Notes: generated by a model not told the origin, from the sequence alone. Positions 53,803-63,129 are shown, counted from the stretch's first letter. The stretch: 64,000 nucleotides of DNA from SB11 sp964584305 (GCA_964584305.1 CAZOZL010000006.1:98229-162228), one strand, 5' to 3'. Numbers and translations are program-made.

Positions 53803-56031
53803 TTATTTTATTCCTAAACGGGTAACTATGGCTTGCTCATCACTATTTAAATTGTGCATATCTGCATATTCACGTATCATAGTTTTGTAGGTAGCGTTTT
53901 GAACTATAAATTTTAAAAAAGAGTAGGCGGGTGTTGCCAATCTTTTGTTTTCAGATGTGGCGGCATCCATAGCATTTACAAAAATATTACTGTTAAATAA
54001 GTTAATTCTTTGCAATGCTTTAAAGGCATTTATGCGGGTGCGGAACTCGTATTTTGGGCTTGAAAAATCAGTTAATCCCATCCAGTGTTCAGGTTTAGAG
54101 GTCATTACATGACTGCCCATTTTTTCTAACCAAATAATACGGATAGCATTCTGCATTCCCAGTACATCTTTGGTTTTGTTTAAAAAGCGTTCGTTCACTC
54201 CTTCAAAATCACGGCTAAGTTTAGTAAGTGCCGTTTCTATTATATTGTACGACGAGTCTAAAAGCAGTGCTTCAAACTCATTAATTAAAGCAAAAGGTAT
54301 TTCATCAACATTATTTATCACCGCTTTACGCACGTGTACATCCTTATCCAAAAGTGCTTTTTTGGTGTACTCGTAACTGCCGCTATCGTTTACAAACTGT
54401 CCTGCTGCTTCGGCACGTAAGCCATAAAATGCTTCATTGTTATACACCTTGTGCAACAAGCTGCGCTTGGTATTAAAATCAGTTTTTTTAAGTGCTTCTA
54501 ATGCTAAAAATCTATCAATAGGTTCTTTTGCATTTAGGGCTTGGGCTTGCAGTTCATCAAAGCTGCGCTTAAAAGTTAAGTTTTTTAATACTTTATTGCC
54601 CGCATCAAACACTACGAAAGAAACCGCCAAGCCTTTATTGTTTGAAATATTAATGATTTCAGTTTGTTTTTCTACCCAAACAGTTTGGCGGCTGTGCGAG
54701 CCATTTTTGTAATACACTTCAATAGCAACAGGCATTTTAAACAAGCCTACCCATTGGTTTTGCTTTTGTATTTGTGCAACGGTTAATCGGGTGTTGTGCT
54801 TNNNNNNNNNNNNNNNNNNNNNNNNNNNNNNNNNNNNNNNNNNNNNNNNNNNNNNNNNNNNNNNNNNNNNNNNNNNNNNNNNNNNNNNNNNNNNNNNNNN
54901 NCTGTCCATTTCTGCTTTTTGCGCCCACTGGTAAGGAGCAATACCTTCCCTTTGCCTAATCATTACTTTTGGGTAATGGGTGGCAAAACTTTCGTGCAGC
55001 CAAATATCCGCACGGCTACGGTGTGTTATCAAATCGCCAAACCATTGGTGGGTAAGCTCGTGGGTATTTACACCTACATAATTACGGTCTAAGTAGGCAC
55101 GATTATCCACATTAAAAAAATCTCCAAATATGGTAGCGGTAGTGTTTTCCATTGCGCCATAAATAAAATCTTGCACCATTATTTGCGAGTAGCTTTCCCA
55201 AGGGTAAGGTATGCCCGTTTCTTTCTCCAAAAAATCAAACATATACTCACTATGGCGATATACAGGCTCGGCACGGTCTTCCAAATCAGGATAGTAGTAT
55301 AAATGTAGCGGTGTGCCTGCTTTGGTTTTACGTTCCATTATTTTATAATCGCCAATACCCAGCATTAATAAGTAGCCGCCATGTGGCTTGGTCATAGTAT
55401 AGTGCCATGTTTTTGTGCCGTTACCGTTATCTTTTTCTTTAAGTTTATTCCCGTTTGAAAGTACTTTGTATTTACTATCAAACACTACTGTGGTTTCAGT
55501 AATAAACTTGTCATTAGCATCATCATACATGGGTATCCAATAGCGGTTGTCTATGGCTTGCCCCTGCGTCCATATTTGGCGGCGAATTTTCCAAGGGTTG
55601 GTATTTGTAGCGTCTTGGGGTTGTTCCCACCCAATAAAATAAATTCCTTTTTTAGGATTGGCTTCGTACTCAAAAGTGATGGTGTGCTGCTTATCCCAAG
55701 TAAGTGGGCTTGAAGGGAAAACTGTTACTCCATTTTCATTTATCGTAAATTTTAAGGTCTTTCCGTTTAGCGTAGCTGTTTTTATACGGATACTGGGAGC
55801 ATCAAAAAATATGCTATCTACCTTTTTTTGTAAAGGCATAAACAAGTGCTTCACTTTTCCCTTTACCAATTTCTGTTCAGGCACAAAACTTACCTCAAGA
55901 GACATTTTTATAATATCAATATTATGCTCGCGGGGGCGTTCGCCTGCATCGTGTGGATGGCAAACAAAATCTTGTGATAAAAGAGGGAAAGTAGCCGTAA
56001 AAGCTACGAGTATAAGTAGTAATCTTTTCAT
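53803..56031 (-). CDS. M1-family metallopeptidase, interrupted by assembly gap
   Basis: About 742 codons as given, including the 100-base gap. ATG at 56031 (MKRLLLILVAFTATFPLLSQ, signal peptide 1-20) is chosen over one 33 bases upstream. The zinc site HELTHQWFG, with the downstream ligand Glu in WLHESFATHY, marks the gluzincin M1 (aminopeptidase N-like) fold; GAMENTTATIFG is the exopeptidase GAMEN motif. The gap follows the segment IAPYQWAQKAEMD, and the sequence resumes at KHNTRLTVAQIQ; the segment that normally follows the zinc site, with the catalytic Tyr, is missing. N runs of 100 are a standard placeholder, so true length and even frame across the gap are unknown. Confidence 0.88.
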   Translation of the reverse strand: MKRLLLILVAFTATFPLLSQDFVCHPHDAGERPREHNIDIIKMSLEVSFVPEQKLVKGKVKHLFMPLQKKVDSIFFDAPSIRIKTATLNGKTLKFTINENGVTVFPSSPLTWDKQHTITFEYEANPKKGIYFIGWEQPQDATNTNPWKIRRQIWTQGQAIDNRYWIPMYDDANDKFITETTVVFDSKYKVLSNGNKLKEKDNGNGTKTWHYTMTKPHGGYLLMLGIGDYKIMERKTKAGTPLHLYYYPDLEDRAEPVYRHSEYMFDFLEKETGIPYPWESYSQIMVQDFIYGAMENTTATIFGDFFNVDNRAYLDRNYVGVNTHELTHQWFGDLITHRSRADIWLHESFATHYPKVMIRQREGIAPYQWAQKAEMDXXXXXXXXXXXXXXXXXXXXXXXXXXXXXXXXXXKHNTRLTVAQIQKQNQWVGLFKMPVAIEVYYKNGSHSRQTVWVEKQTEIINISNNKGLAVSFVVFDAGNKVLKNLTFKRSFDELQAQALNAKEPIDRFLALEALKKTDFNTKRSLLHKVYNNEAFYGLRAEAAGQFVNDSGSYEYTKKALLDKDVHVRKAVINNVDEIPFALINEFEALLLDSSYNIIETALTKLSRDFEGVNERFLNKTKDVLGMQNAIRIIWLEKMGSHVMTSKPEHWMGLTDFSSPKYEFRTRINAFKALQRINLFNSNIFVNAMDAATSENKRLATPAYSFLKFIVQNATYKTMIREYADMHNLNSDEQAIVTRLGIK
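54802..54901. other. Assembly gap of 100 N bases
   Basis: Exactly 100 consecutive N, inside the M1 peptidase gene. Such a length is the usual placeholder for a gap of unknown size, so all distances across it are uncertain. Confidence 0.99.
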
Positions 56032-56052
56032 TTTAGTTGTTTTGAAGAAAAG

Positions 56053-56060
56053 CAAAAATA
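56053..56060 (-). promoter_or_regulatory. Bacteroidota -7 promoter box for the M1 peptidase operon
   Basis: Minus-strand TATTTTTG followed by C fits TAnnTTTG and is 21 bases upstream of the ATG at 56031. It supports that ATG as start and the peptidase-DMT pair as an independent unit. Confidence 0.45.
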
Positions 56061-56094
56061 GCAAAACTACGGTGAGGAGAAAGTTTTGTTTTCT

Positions 56095-56194
56095 CTCACC
56101 CTAAAGCAACAGTACCCAAACCGTTCTAATACAGCATCCCTCTTGTGGAAGAGGGGGTTATTGGCAATTTAACATACTTGTAATTTTGGGTGAG
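56095..56194. repeat. Dispersed intergenic repeat, copy B, with terminal inverted repeats
   Basis: 100 bases. It starts with CTCACCCTAAAG and ends with GGGTGAG, so the ends are inverted copies of each other (7 bp). The left 48 bases match copy C (62862) at 44 positions. An internal stem CCCTC...GAGGG lies at 56138-56155. MITE-like size and layout, but no target duplication is clear. Confidence 0.7.
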
Positions 56195-56330
56195 GCTTTG
56201 AGGAATGAGAAAAAACCTGCAACCACCCCTAAGTCCCCTCCGTGCCCTTCAGGCGAATTTGCCCATGCAGTCATTGCGATATAGGCTGAAAATTTAAGGT
56301 TTACCCTTGCAACGGTCTTAGTATTTAAGC

Positions 56331-57509
56331 CTAATACCCAAACTGGCTTAGTGATTTTACAGCCTTTATAAGTTTATCTCTAAGCTCCTGTATATTCTCT
56401 TTTTTCTGTGCTGATATAAATACAGCAGGCGCATTTTCTTTTGCCATCCACGAGCGTTGTAGCTGCGAGAGAGTTGTAGGCACGTCTATTTCCTCATCGT
56501 TTTGGGCATAGCTTATATGTTCTTCGGCATTGTACAAGTCTATTTTGTTCATCACCATTATAGTGGGTTTTTGCTCTGCCCCAATCTCGTGCAAGGTATC
56601 TTTCACAATGGTTATATGTTCTTCAAAATTTGGGTGCGAAATATCTACCACATGAAGCAGTAAATCGGCTTCACGCACTTCATCCAAAGTTGATTTAAAA
56701 CTCTCTACCAGCATATGGGGCAACTTGCGTATAAACCCCACCGTGTCCGACAATAAAAAAGGACTATTATCCAGCACCACCTTACGCACAGTACTGTCTA
56801 AAGTAGCAAATAGTTTATCCTCTGCCAATACATCGCTTTTGGTAAGCAAGTTCATTATAGTGCTTTTGCCTACATTGGTATAGCCCACCAGTGCCACACG
56901 CAATACACCACCCCGATTTTTGCGGCGGGTAAAATTTTGCTTGTCTATGCCTGCTAAACGTGCCTTGAGTAGGCTAATCCTATCCCGTACCAAACGTCTA
57001 TCAGTTTCAATTTCTTTTTCACCAGGTCCTCTTGTGCCTACTCCCCCTGCGTGTTTGCTAAGGTGTGTCCACATACGAGTAAGCCGAGGCAGTAAATATT
57101 GTGTTTGTGCCAGCTCTACCTGTGCTTTGGCTTGAGTAGTTTTTGCCCGTTTGGCAAAAATATCAAGTATTAGGTTGGCACGGTCTAATATTTTACAATC
57201 TAATAGCTTTTCTAAATTTCGTACTTGGCTGGGAGTAAGCTCATCATCAAAAATTACGGTATCTACCTCATACTCATCAATATAAAGTTTTATATCCTCC
57301 AACTTTCCCTTGCCCACAAAGGTTTTAGAATCGGGGCGTTCTAATTTCTGTTTAAACTGTTTCAGGGTTTTTACTCCCGCAGTTTGTGCTAAAAATGCCA
57401 ACTCATCCAAATATTCTTTTGCTTGATAATCGTGCTGCCCTTGCGGTTGTACAGTTACCAAAACGGCGGTTTCTTGCTTTTTAGCAGTATTTATTAATGT
57501 TTTTTTCAA
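56331..57509 (-). CDS. hflX: GTPase HflX
   Basis: 392 residues. Ribosome-associated GTPase thought to split stalled 70S ribosomes. The N-terminal HflX domain has TFVGKGKLEDI (about 65-75) and DDELTPSQVRNLEKLL. The linker GGVGTRGPGEKEIETDRR (about 155-172) is typical. G1 is VGYTNVGKSTIMN, G3 is DTVGFIRKLPHMLVESFKST and G4 is MNKIDL. The start codon appears to be TTG (57509); no ATG fits the family. A TATCTTTG box (57531-57538) sits 21 bases upstream. Confidence 0.95.
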   Translation of the reverse strand: MKKTLINTAKKQETAVLVTVQPQGQHDYQAKEYLDELAFLAQTAGVKTLKQFKQKLERPDSKTFVGKGKLEDIKLYIDEYEVDTVIFDDELTPSQVRNLEKLLDCKILDRANLILDIFAKRAKTTQAKAQVELAQTQYLLPRLTRMWTHLSKHAGGVGTRGPGEKEIETDRRLVRDRISLLKARLAGIDKQNFTRRKNRGGVLRVALVGYTNVGKSTIMNLLTKSDVLAEDKLFATLDSTVRKVVLDNSPFLLSDTVGFIRKLPHMLVESFKSTLDEVREADLLLHVVDISHPNFEEHITIVKDTLHEIGAEQKPTIMVMNKIDLYNAEEHISYAQNDEEIDVPTTLSQLQRSWMAKENAPAVFISAQKKENIQELRDKLIKAVKSLSQFGY

Positions 57510-57530
57510 AATTTATCTTAAAAAAGAGAG

Positions 57531-57538
57531 CAAAGATA
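57531..57538 (-). promoter_or_regulatory. Bacteroidota -7 promoter box for hflX
   Basis: Minus-strand TATCTTTG followed by C, a full TAnnTTTG match, 21 bases from the TTG start codon. It lies between the stop of the upstream membrane-protein gene and hflX. Confidence 0.5.
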
Positions 57539-57553
57539 AGTCTATGCAAAGTA

Positions 57554-59398
57554 CTAATCCTTTAACGGTTCAAAACATTCTATACGCAAGTTATTAATAC
57601 ATACCTCTTTTCGGTCTCTGTTCCACACATATACCTTTAGGTTATCATTGTTATTGCGTACTTCGGGCGTTTGGTATTCAAGGGTAACCAAATTCCATTT
57701 TCCTTTTTTTAGCTGCGGGTTTAGGTACTCACTACTGCGGTATTTATACGCAGCATCCTTGTGGTGAAACGCTATAGCCAGTAATGGGAATCCGCCTTTA
57801 CTGTTTTTTGGCACAAAAATATTTACGCTTGCCCGTATCCATGCGTATTCTTTATCGGTTATTTCATTAAATTTAATGTCTATTCCTGGTGAAAACTCTT
57901 TATCCTCACCCAATTGTAAACCCTCCAAACAATTATAGATAGAAGAGTCTATCCCTGCTGTTTCTTTCTTGGTGTTATTCCAATCATAATTGGCAAGTAC
58001 CCTTTGTTTATATTCTTCATTTTCGGGTATAATTTCTATGGTCTCTGTACTTCGCTCCACCAACATCAATTTTTTATCCTCTTCGCTCACCCATGTTTTG
58101 CCAAATACACTAAAGTAGTATGCGCCAGTAATACGCTCGCCATGCAATATGCCTCTGTTAAACTGCCATGTTTGAAACAAATTAAGCGCAAACAGCAATA
58201 CCATAATAGGCAAAAAACCCCACTGAAATAATTTTTTGCGCTGCCGTAATTCCTGCAATAAATACCCCATAGGAAACAGCAACAAAACATAGGCTGATAC
58301 TAATGAGCGAGAACTATAACTGCCGCCTGCATACCACCATACACTCCAACTTGAAACAATATATAAATTGATGAGAAAGTAGGCCAAAAAACCCAAAAAT
58401 AGCCCTCTGTTTTTTATCCAAAGAAAATAAAAGCCTATGATAGACAATACCATAAGCGGTGTGTAAACAAACCACCCTTTGCGAAAGCTAAACAGAAAAT
58501 CTAAAGTATGCGGCGACTTGAAATCGAAACCCACCCCAGCATCTTGATAGCTATAATACAGCCAATGCCCAGTAACGTATTTCCAATAAAATAATTGCAC
58601 ATAACCCGCTACTATAATAGCTATACCCAATACTATTATATGGCTAAATTTTGTGAGGAATAGTTTTAGTTTCTCAAGTATAGTTTTGTTGAACCCAGTG
58701 ATACCCCATAGCACGGGGATTAATATTACCACCAACTCATTTGGGCGGATAAGGGTAATTAACCCCACCATTATACCTATGGCAATGGCACTTCTATAAT
58801 TGGGGCTTTTGTGCCACTTAATGGTTTGCAGTAACAGTATGGCATAAAAGGTAAACAAATAGCTATGTGGCATAGTACCCGCATACACTACTATTTGAAA
58901 ATAGTTTGTACCCGCCACTAAAATAAGTAACAACAAGGCTACTAACTTATCATCAAAAAAATGGAGTAAAAGTTGGCGACAAAGCCACAACCCCAAAAGT
59001 GAGTAAAACAAAGCCCCAATAACCATAGCCCACTGGTAGGGCAATGAAAAGCCATCTTGCGGATAGCCCATTATTTTTGCAGCACTATGCCCCGCAAAAA
59101 AGAAGGGCGAGCTAACCAATGCCAACCCACTGGTATAGCGCAATACCCAAGAGCCATCATCTTGCTTTACCGCTTGGTAAAAAGTAGAAGTAGGCTTGTA
59201 TTTTTCTATAACATCATCTACCCATTGCTTGTCTTTTATTTTTATATCATCATAAATAAATGTAGCAGGCAAATACATATAATAGCCCATTACATCCCAA
59301 CTTAGTGTGTTTTTAGCAGGCGCAGCCAAACGAAAGCCTATTATTATAATAGTGAGCGCAAGGGCGGTATAGTATGATATTTTGTGTAATGGTTTCAT
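57554..59398 (-). CDS. Polytopic membrane protein, GT-C-like
   Basis: 614 residues. About 11-12 membrane segments between residues 8 and 400 are followed by a soluble, probably periplasmic, C-terminal domain (about 420-614). The N-terminal loop with NTLSWDVMGYYMYLPATFIY (about residues 30-49) puts an Asp in the first periplasmic loop, as in GT-C glycosyltransferases (GT39/PMT-like) that use lipid-linked sugars. The C-terminal domain has a beta-sandwich look. I do not recognise a closer family, so the transferase role is tentative. Single gene, read toward hflX. Confidence 0.65.
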   Translation of the reverse strand: MKPLHKISYYTALALTIIIIGFRLAAPAKNTLSWDVMGYYMYLPATFIYDDIKIKDKQWVDDVIEKYKPTSTFYQAVKQDDGSWVLRYTSGLALVSSPFFFAGHSAAKIMGYPQDGFSLPYQWAMVIGALFYSLLGLWLCRQLLLHFFDDKLVALLLLILVAGTNYFQIVVYAGTMPHSYLFTFYAILLLQTIKWHKSPNYRSAIAIGIMVGLITLIRPNELVVILIPVLWGITGFNKTILEKLKLFLTKFSHIIVLGIAIIVAGYVQLFYWKYVTGHWLYYSYQDAGVGFDFKSPHTLDFLFSFRKGWFVYTPLMVLSIIGFYFLWIKNRGLFLGFLAYFLINLYIVSSWSVWWYAGGSYSSRSLVSAYVLLLFPMGYLLQELRQRKKLFQWGFLPIMVLLFALNLFQTWQFNRGILHGERITGAYYFSVFGKTWVSEEDKKLMLVERSTETIEIIPENEEYKQRVLANYDWNNTKKETAGIDSSIYNCLEGLQLGEDKEFSPGIDIKFNEITDKEYAWIRASVNIFVPKNSKGGFPLLAIAFHHKDAAYKYRSSEYLNPQLKKGKWNLVTLEYQTPEVRNNNDNLKVYVWNRDRKEVCINNLRIECFEPLKD

Positions 59399-59591
59399 GC
59401 CGTAACGGCAAACCTAATGAAAATGGAGGTTAAAATATTATTTATGATAATATATTCGTGAGTATTAAATATGAGTAAAATTATCGAATTTAAATTTATT
59501 ACTGAAAAGGATGGGTTCTTAAAAAAATATTACTTTATCAGATATAATATAAGACTGAAATATGGTATAAGTTTTAGTAATAAAAAAACGC

Positions 59592-62516
59592 TCACTTCCT
59601 TAAAATAATTCTATAAATTTCTTTGTGTAAATTACTGCGTACGCTGGTTTTGGTAATTAGGTTATTACTGGCATTAGGGTGTACACGGTTGGAGAGGAAT
59701 ACATAAATAATATCATGCGAAGGGTCTGCCCAAGTAATTGCCCCTGTGAAACCACTATGTCCAAAAGCCGCCGTAGGCACAATATTTGCCGTTGGGTTGC
59801 CTTTGCTACGGTCGCCTTCGGGCTTGTCAAAACCCAAGCCTCGCCGTAGATTATCGTAGGCTTTGTGGGTAAACAATTTTACGGTTTTGGCTTTTAGGTA
59901 GCGTTTGCCTCTGTATTCTCCCTTGTTTAGTAGCATCTGCATGATTATCGCCACATCGTTTGTATTAGAGAATACACCTGCATTGCCTGCCACACCGCCA
60001 AGCATTGCTGCGGCTGGGTCGTGTACATAGCCCCACACTAATTGCTTGCGAAACTCATTATCATCTTCGGTAGGGACAATCATTGTACGGTCAAATTTTT
60101 CTAATGGCTTAAAAGTCATAGTAGCCAAGCCCAATGGTTTATAAAAATGTTTTTCTACATATTTATCCAAAGGCATACCCGCCACCTTTTCTACTACTTT
60201 TTGCAAAATAAAAAAGCTAAGGTCGCTGTACTTATACTTTCCCGTCGGTTTCACTTCCGAGTTCACAATATTTTGCCAAAGTGTATCCCTATAATCATCA
60301 CGCATATAAAGTTTATCGCCTACTTTACACACATATTGCCCGCCTTTTTCGTAACAGTATATATTGTTGGCACGCAGGCTATCATCCAACGTCTTTTTAT
60401 AAAAAGGTATCCATGCTTTCAGTCCTGCGGTATGAGTAAGCAATTGTTTTAGGGTGATTTTTCTTTTATTGCTTTTGCGTAATTCTCGTAAATATCTTGA
60501 GGCGGGTTTATTCAAGTTCAGTTTACCTTTTTCTTGCAAGCGCATCACAGCAAGGGTAGTTGCCATTATTTTAGTTATTGATGCTATATCGTACAGCATA
60601 TCAGTGGTAACACGCTCACGAGCACCTCTATCATAAGTGGTGTATCCGTAGGCTTTGCTATGTATCACCTTGCCTTTGTAGGCTACCAATAGCTGCCCCC
60701 CCGGCAAGGCTTTTTGTTTAATAGCTTTGTTTACAATTTTATCCAATTGCTTAAATTGTTTACTATTATAACCCAATGCTTCGGGATAGCTATATTGTAA
60801 TAATTGTTTTTGTTTTTTAATACTTATGCCTGCATTTTTAGGATATTCTTTTGAGATAGTAACGGGTAGTTTGGCGGTAGTGCTGTACACGCCAAAAAGC
60901 AATTGTGCCGCTTTTTCTTGGTTAATTTTAGTGTCCTGATAGCCTACTACCAAGTGTTGCATATTGGGAAAGTATTGCAAATTGTAGGGGATGCCAAAAC
61001 TTACTAATACCACTTTTTCTTTTTGCTTGAGTTGATTGATGAAATAAATAGCCGCAGGATTAATACCGTAAAACTTATTGGGACTACGATTAGTATTGTG
61101 TATGCTTACAATAATAATATCATAGTTTTTTTGTTTAATATCATCCAAAGCAATTTCAAAATCAAGAGAATCTGCTGCGTTATTATATTGGTAGTATTCT
61201 GCTCTACAATAGTTGCCCAGCATTCGCTGAAAGGTTGTTTTATTTCTAAATCCTAAAGCAATAGAGGCTATTTTCTTGTTTTCAAGGTTACGAAGCGGCA
61301 ATATGTTTTTCCGATTTTTTACCACCGTTATTTGTTGCTCGCTCATTTGCTCTTGCAGTAGGCGAGCCGAAAGCGGGTTTAACCGCTCAATTAAATTTTT
61401 GGTGCTTATTTTAGGCTTTTTAGTTAGCCCTAATTGATATTTTGCTGCCAATACTTTTTTTACTGAATAGGCAAACTGTGCGCTATCAATAAGGCTACTA
61501 TCCAAGGCTTGTTCAATAGCTTTAACTACTTTGGGCAGTTGCGTGGGGGTAAGTAAAATATCATTGCCTGCTTGCAATGCCATTACCGCAGCCTCACCTT
61601 GTGAGTAAAATTTTGCTACGCCTTTCATATTCATAGCATCGGTAAAAATTAAACCTTTAAAACCTAAAGTATCTATTAAATAGTCTTTTATTACTCGCCT
61701 TGATAAACTGGTAGGCAAATTTGGGGTAGTATCAAAAGCAGGTATTTCCATGTGTGCTACCATAAGGCTGGCAGCCCCTTTATTAATTAATTGTTTAAAA
61801 GGGTATAATTCTATGGAGTCTAATCGCTTGCGCGAGTGTTCTATTCTTGGTAAATCAAGGTGAGAGTCGGTTTTCGTATCGCCATGCCCTGGGAAATGCT
61901 TTATACACGCCAATATGCCATTATCCTGCATTCCGTTCATGTACAGCAAAGCCAGTCGGGTAACCGTGTACTTATCATCGCTAAAAGAACGGTCGTTAAT
62001 TACAGGATTTGCGGGGTTGTTATTTACATCTACATCGGGCGCAAAGTTTATGTGTATGCCCAGTGTATTGCATTGGTGGGCTACCTCTACGCCCATTTGG
62101 TACACCAAACTATCATTGCCTGCTGCCGTTAAACCCATTTGGCGAGAAAATTTTACCACATTACGCAAGCGCATTGCCACGCCCCACTCACCATCAATGG
62201 CTATAAGCAAGGGGATTTTACTGCGCTTTTGGTAGAGGTTGGTTTGGCGCACTTGGGCATTGGGCTCGCCCTTAAAAAAAAGCACCCCACCCACATGGTA
62301 TTTCTTAATGTATTTAAGAATTTTTTGTGTGTTTTTGTCCTTTCCTTCAGAAAATCCGCCTACCATTATTAGCTGCCCTATCTTTTCTGCTCTACTCATT
62401 TTGGCAAAAACAGAATCAACCCACTTGGCATTAGTAGGGAATTGATATAGCTGTGCAGAGGCTACCGAGCCTAAAATATGCACCAAAAAAATAGTTAAAA
62501 AAATCCTCCACTTCAT
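59592..62516 (-). CDS. GH3 beta-N-acetylglucosaminidase (NagZ-like) fused to beta-lactamase-fold serine hydrolase
   Basis: 974 residues. Signal peptide about 1-21. GH3 catalytic domain about 30-360 with KHFPGHGDTKTDSHL (206-220, NagZ-type Asp217/His219 dyad) and likely nucleophile Asp303 in FTDAMNMKG. A GH3 C-terminal-like domain follows (about 390-570). The C-terminal part (about 590-974) is a class C beta-lactamase/PBP4-like fold with SITK in YDIASITKIMATT (SxxK), YSDLSFFIL (YxN-like) and a late GHSGFTG. NagZ removes GlcNAc from cell-wall fragments; with the signal peptide this enzyme should act in the periplasm. The lactamase-like half may act on stem peptides or be an esterase. The anmK product could use downstream fragments. 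Confidence 0.92.
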   Translation of the reverse strand: MKWRIFLTIFLVHILGSVASAQLYQFPTNAKWVDSVFAKMSRAEKIGQLIMVGGFSEGKDKNTQKILKYIKKYHVGGVLFFKGEPNAQVRQTNLYQKRSKIPLLIAIDGEWGVAMRLRNVVKFSRQMGLTAAGNDSLVYQMGVEVAHQCNTLGIHINFAPDVDVNNNPANPVINDRSFSDDKYTVTRLALLYMNGMQDNGILACIKHFPGHGDTKTDSHLDLPRIEHSRKRLDSIELYPFKQLINKGAASLMVAHMEIPAFDTTPNLPTSLSRRVIKDYLIDTLGFKGLIFTDAMNMKGVAKFYSQGEAAVMALQAGNDILLTPTQLPKVVKAIEQALDSSLIDSAQFAYSVKKVLAAKYQLGLTKKPKISTKNLIERLNPLSARLLQEQMSEQQITVVKNRKNILPLRNLENKKIASIALGFRNKTTFQRMLGNYCRAEYYQYNNAADSLDFEIALDDIKQKNYDIIIVSIHNTNRSPNKFYGINPAAIYFINQLKQKEKVVLVSFGIPYNLQYFPNMQHLVVGYQDTKINQEKAAQLLFGVYSTTAKLPVTISKEYPKNAGISIKKQKQLLQYSYPEALGYNSKQFKQLDKIVNKAIKQKALPGGQLLVAYKGKVIHSKAYGYTTYDRGARERVTTDMLYDIASITKIMATTLAVMRLQEKGKLNLNKPASRYLRELRKSNKRKITLKQLLTHTAGLKAWIPFYKKTLDDSLRANNIYCYEKGGQYVCKVGDKLYMRDDYRDTLWQNIVNSEVKPTGKYKYSDLSFFILQKVVEKVAGMPLDKYVEKHFYKPLGLATMTFKPLEKFDRTMIVPTEDDNEFRKQLVWGYVHDPAAAMLGGVAGNAGVFSNTNDVAIIMQMLLNKGEYRGKRYLKAKTVKLFTHKAYDNLRRGLGFDKPEGDRSKGNPTANIVPTAAFGHSGFTGAITWADPSHDIIYVFLSNRVHPNASNNLITKTSVRSNLHKEIYRIILRK

Positions 62517-62698
62517 CTACCCGCAAAACTAACTTTATTGCACTATAAACTTAACATGAGTTGGGTATAAAAAATAATTTTATTGGGGAAAAGTGGTTTT
62601 CACATTTTTTGTGGCAAATCTGCTTCCATTCCTAAGTCCCCCGTCCGAACCAGCACAGGCTGCTACAAGGAGGGAGACTTTCCTCCATCGCAAAAAAC

Positions 62699-62728
62699 AT
62701 TAGTTCAAATTTTTAAAATTTGACTAAT
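62699..62728. repeat. Long AT-rich palindrome
   Basis: ATTAGT (62699-62704) pairs with ACTAAT (62723-62728), and CAAATTTT (62706-62713) with AAAATTTG (62715-62722): 14 bp with one bulge and a one-base centre. It sits amid repeat units and may be part of a larger mobile or structured element. Confidence 0.5.
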
Positions 62729-62735
62729 GGGGCAC

Positions 62736-62768
62736 AGCGTCCCTCCACTTCGGAGAGGATATTGTGAT
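62736..62768. repeat. Partial unit of the dispersed repeat
   Basis: The segment AGCGTCCCTCCACTTCGGAG followed by AGGATATTGTGA repeats the inner part of copies A and C (TGCGTCCCTCC-ACTTTGGAG). Only the inner stem-loop part is present, not the ends. Confidence 0.55.
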
Positions 62769-62797
62769 AATTGTGATTTAGTTTACACCACCCCTAA

Positions 62798-62834
62798 CCC
62801 CTCCTTTGCAACCCGCTATCCTTGCAAGGAGGGG
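62798..62834. repeat. Strong G/C-rich hairpin in repeat cluster
   Basis: CCCCTCCTTTGCAA (62798-62811) pairs with TTGCAAGGAGGGG (62822-62834), 13 bp with one bulged T and a 10-base loop. Similar CCCCTCC/GGAGGGG stems occur near 43100 and 43180, in the same kind of intergenic context. Confidence 0.6.
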
Positions 62835-62861
62835 AACTCCAGCTGCACTGGCAGTCATCAC

Positions 62862-62962
62862 CTCACCCTAAAGTAACAGCACCCAAACCGTTCTAATACT
62901 GCGTCCCTCCACTTTGGAGAGGGAATTATTGACACTTGTACCTTCACTATAAATGGGGTGAG
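62862..62962. repeat. Dispersed intergenic repeat, copy C, with terminal inverted repeats
   Basis: 101 bases, from CTCACCCTAAAG to GGGTGAG; the inverted ends extend to 8 bp (CCTCACCC at 62861-62868 with GGGTGAGG at 62956-62963). Internal stem TCCCTC...GAGGGA at 62904-62923. Closest to copy B: nearly equal length, 44 of 48 left-half positions the same. Confidence 0.7.
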
Positions 62963-63129
62963 GTTCTAAAGATTTTGCTTTTAGCCTTTAGCTGTTTAGA
63001 CTGTACTAAAAAGCAACCGCACAATTCCTCTTGTACAGGCAAACAACTTTATAATACTTAGGGGGTGAGCTATTCTACTGTTTATTATTAAAAATAACTT
63101 ATTATTGTATAATAAAAAATTATAGCAAC

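Larger units (their letters stand above)
62517..63129. other. Repeat-rich intergenic region between NagZ fusion and TIR gene
   Basis: 613 bases without a gene. It contains a 30-base palindrome (62699-62728), a partial repeat unit (about 62736-62768), a strong 13-bp hairpin (62798-62834) and a full 101-base repeat copy (62862-62962). The promoter of the TIR gene should lie in the last 100 bases; there is an AT-rich inverted repeat at 63099-63115 but no TAnnTTTG box. Confidence 0.6.

Noticed and set aside
54737..55092. Open frames running through the N block in other frames
   Set aside because: They exist only because N codons cannot be stops; the M1 peptidase frame is the real one on both sides.
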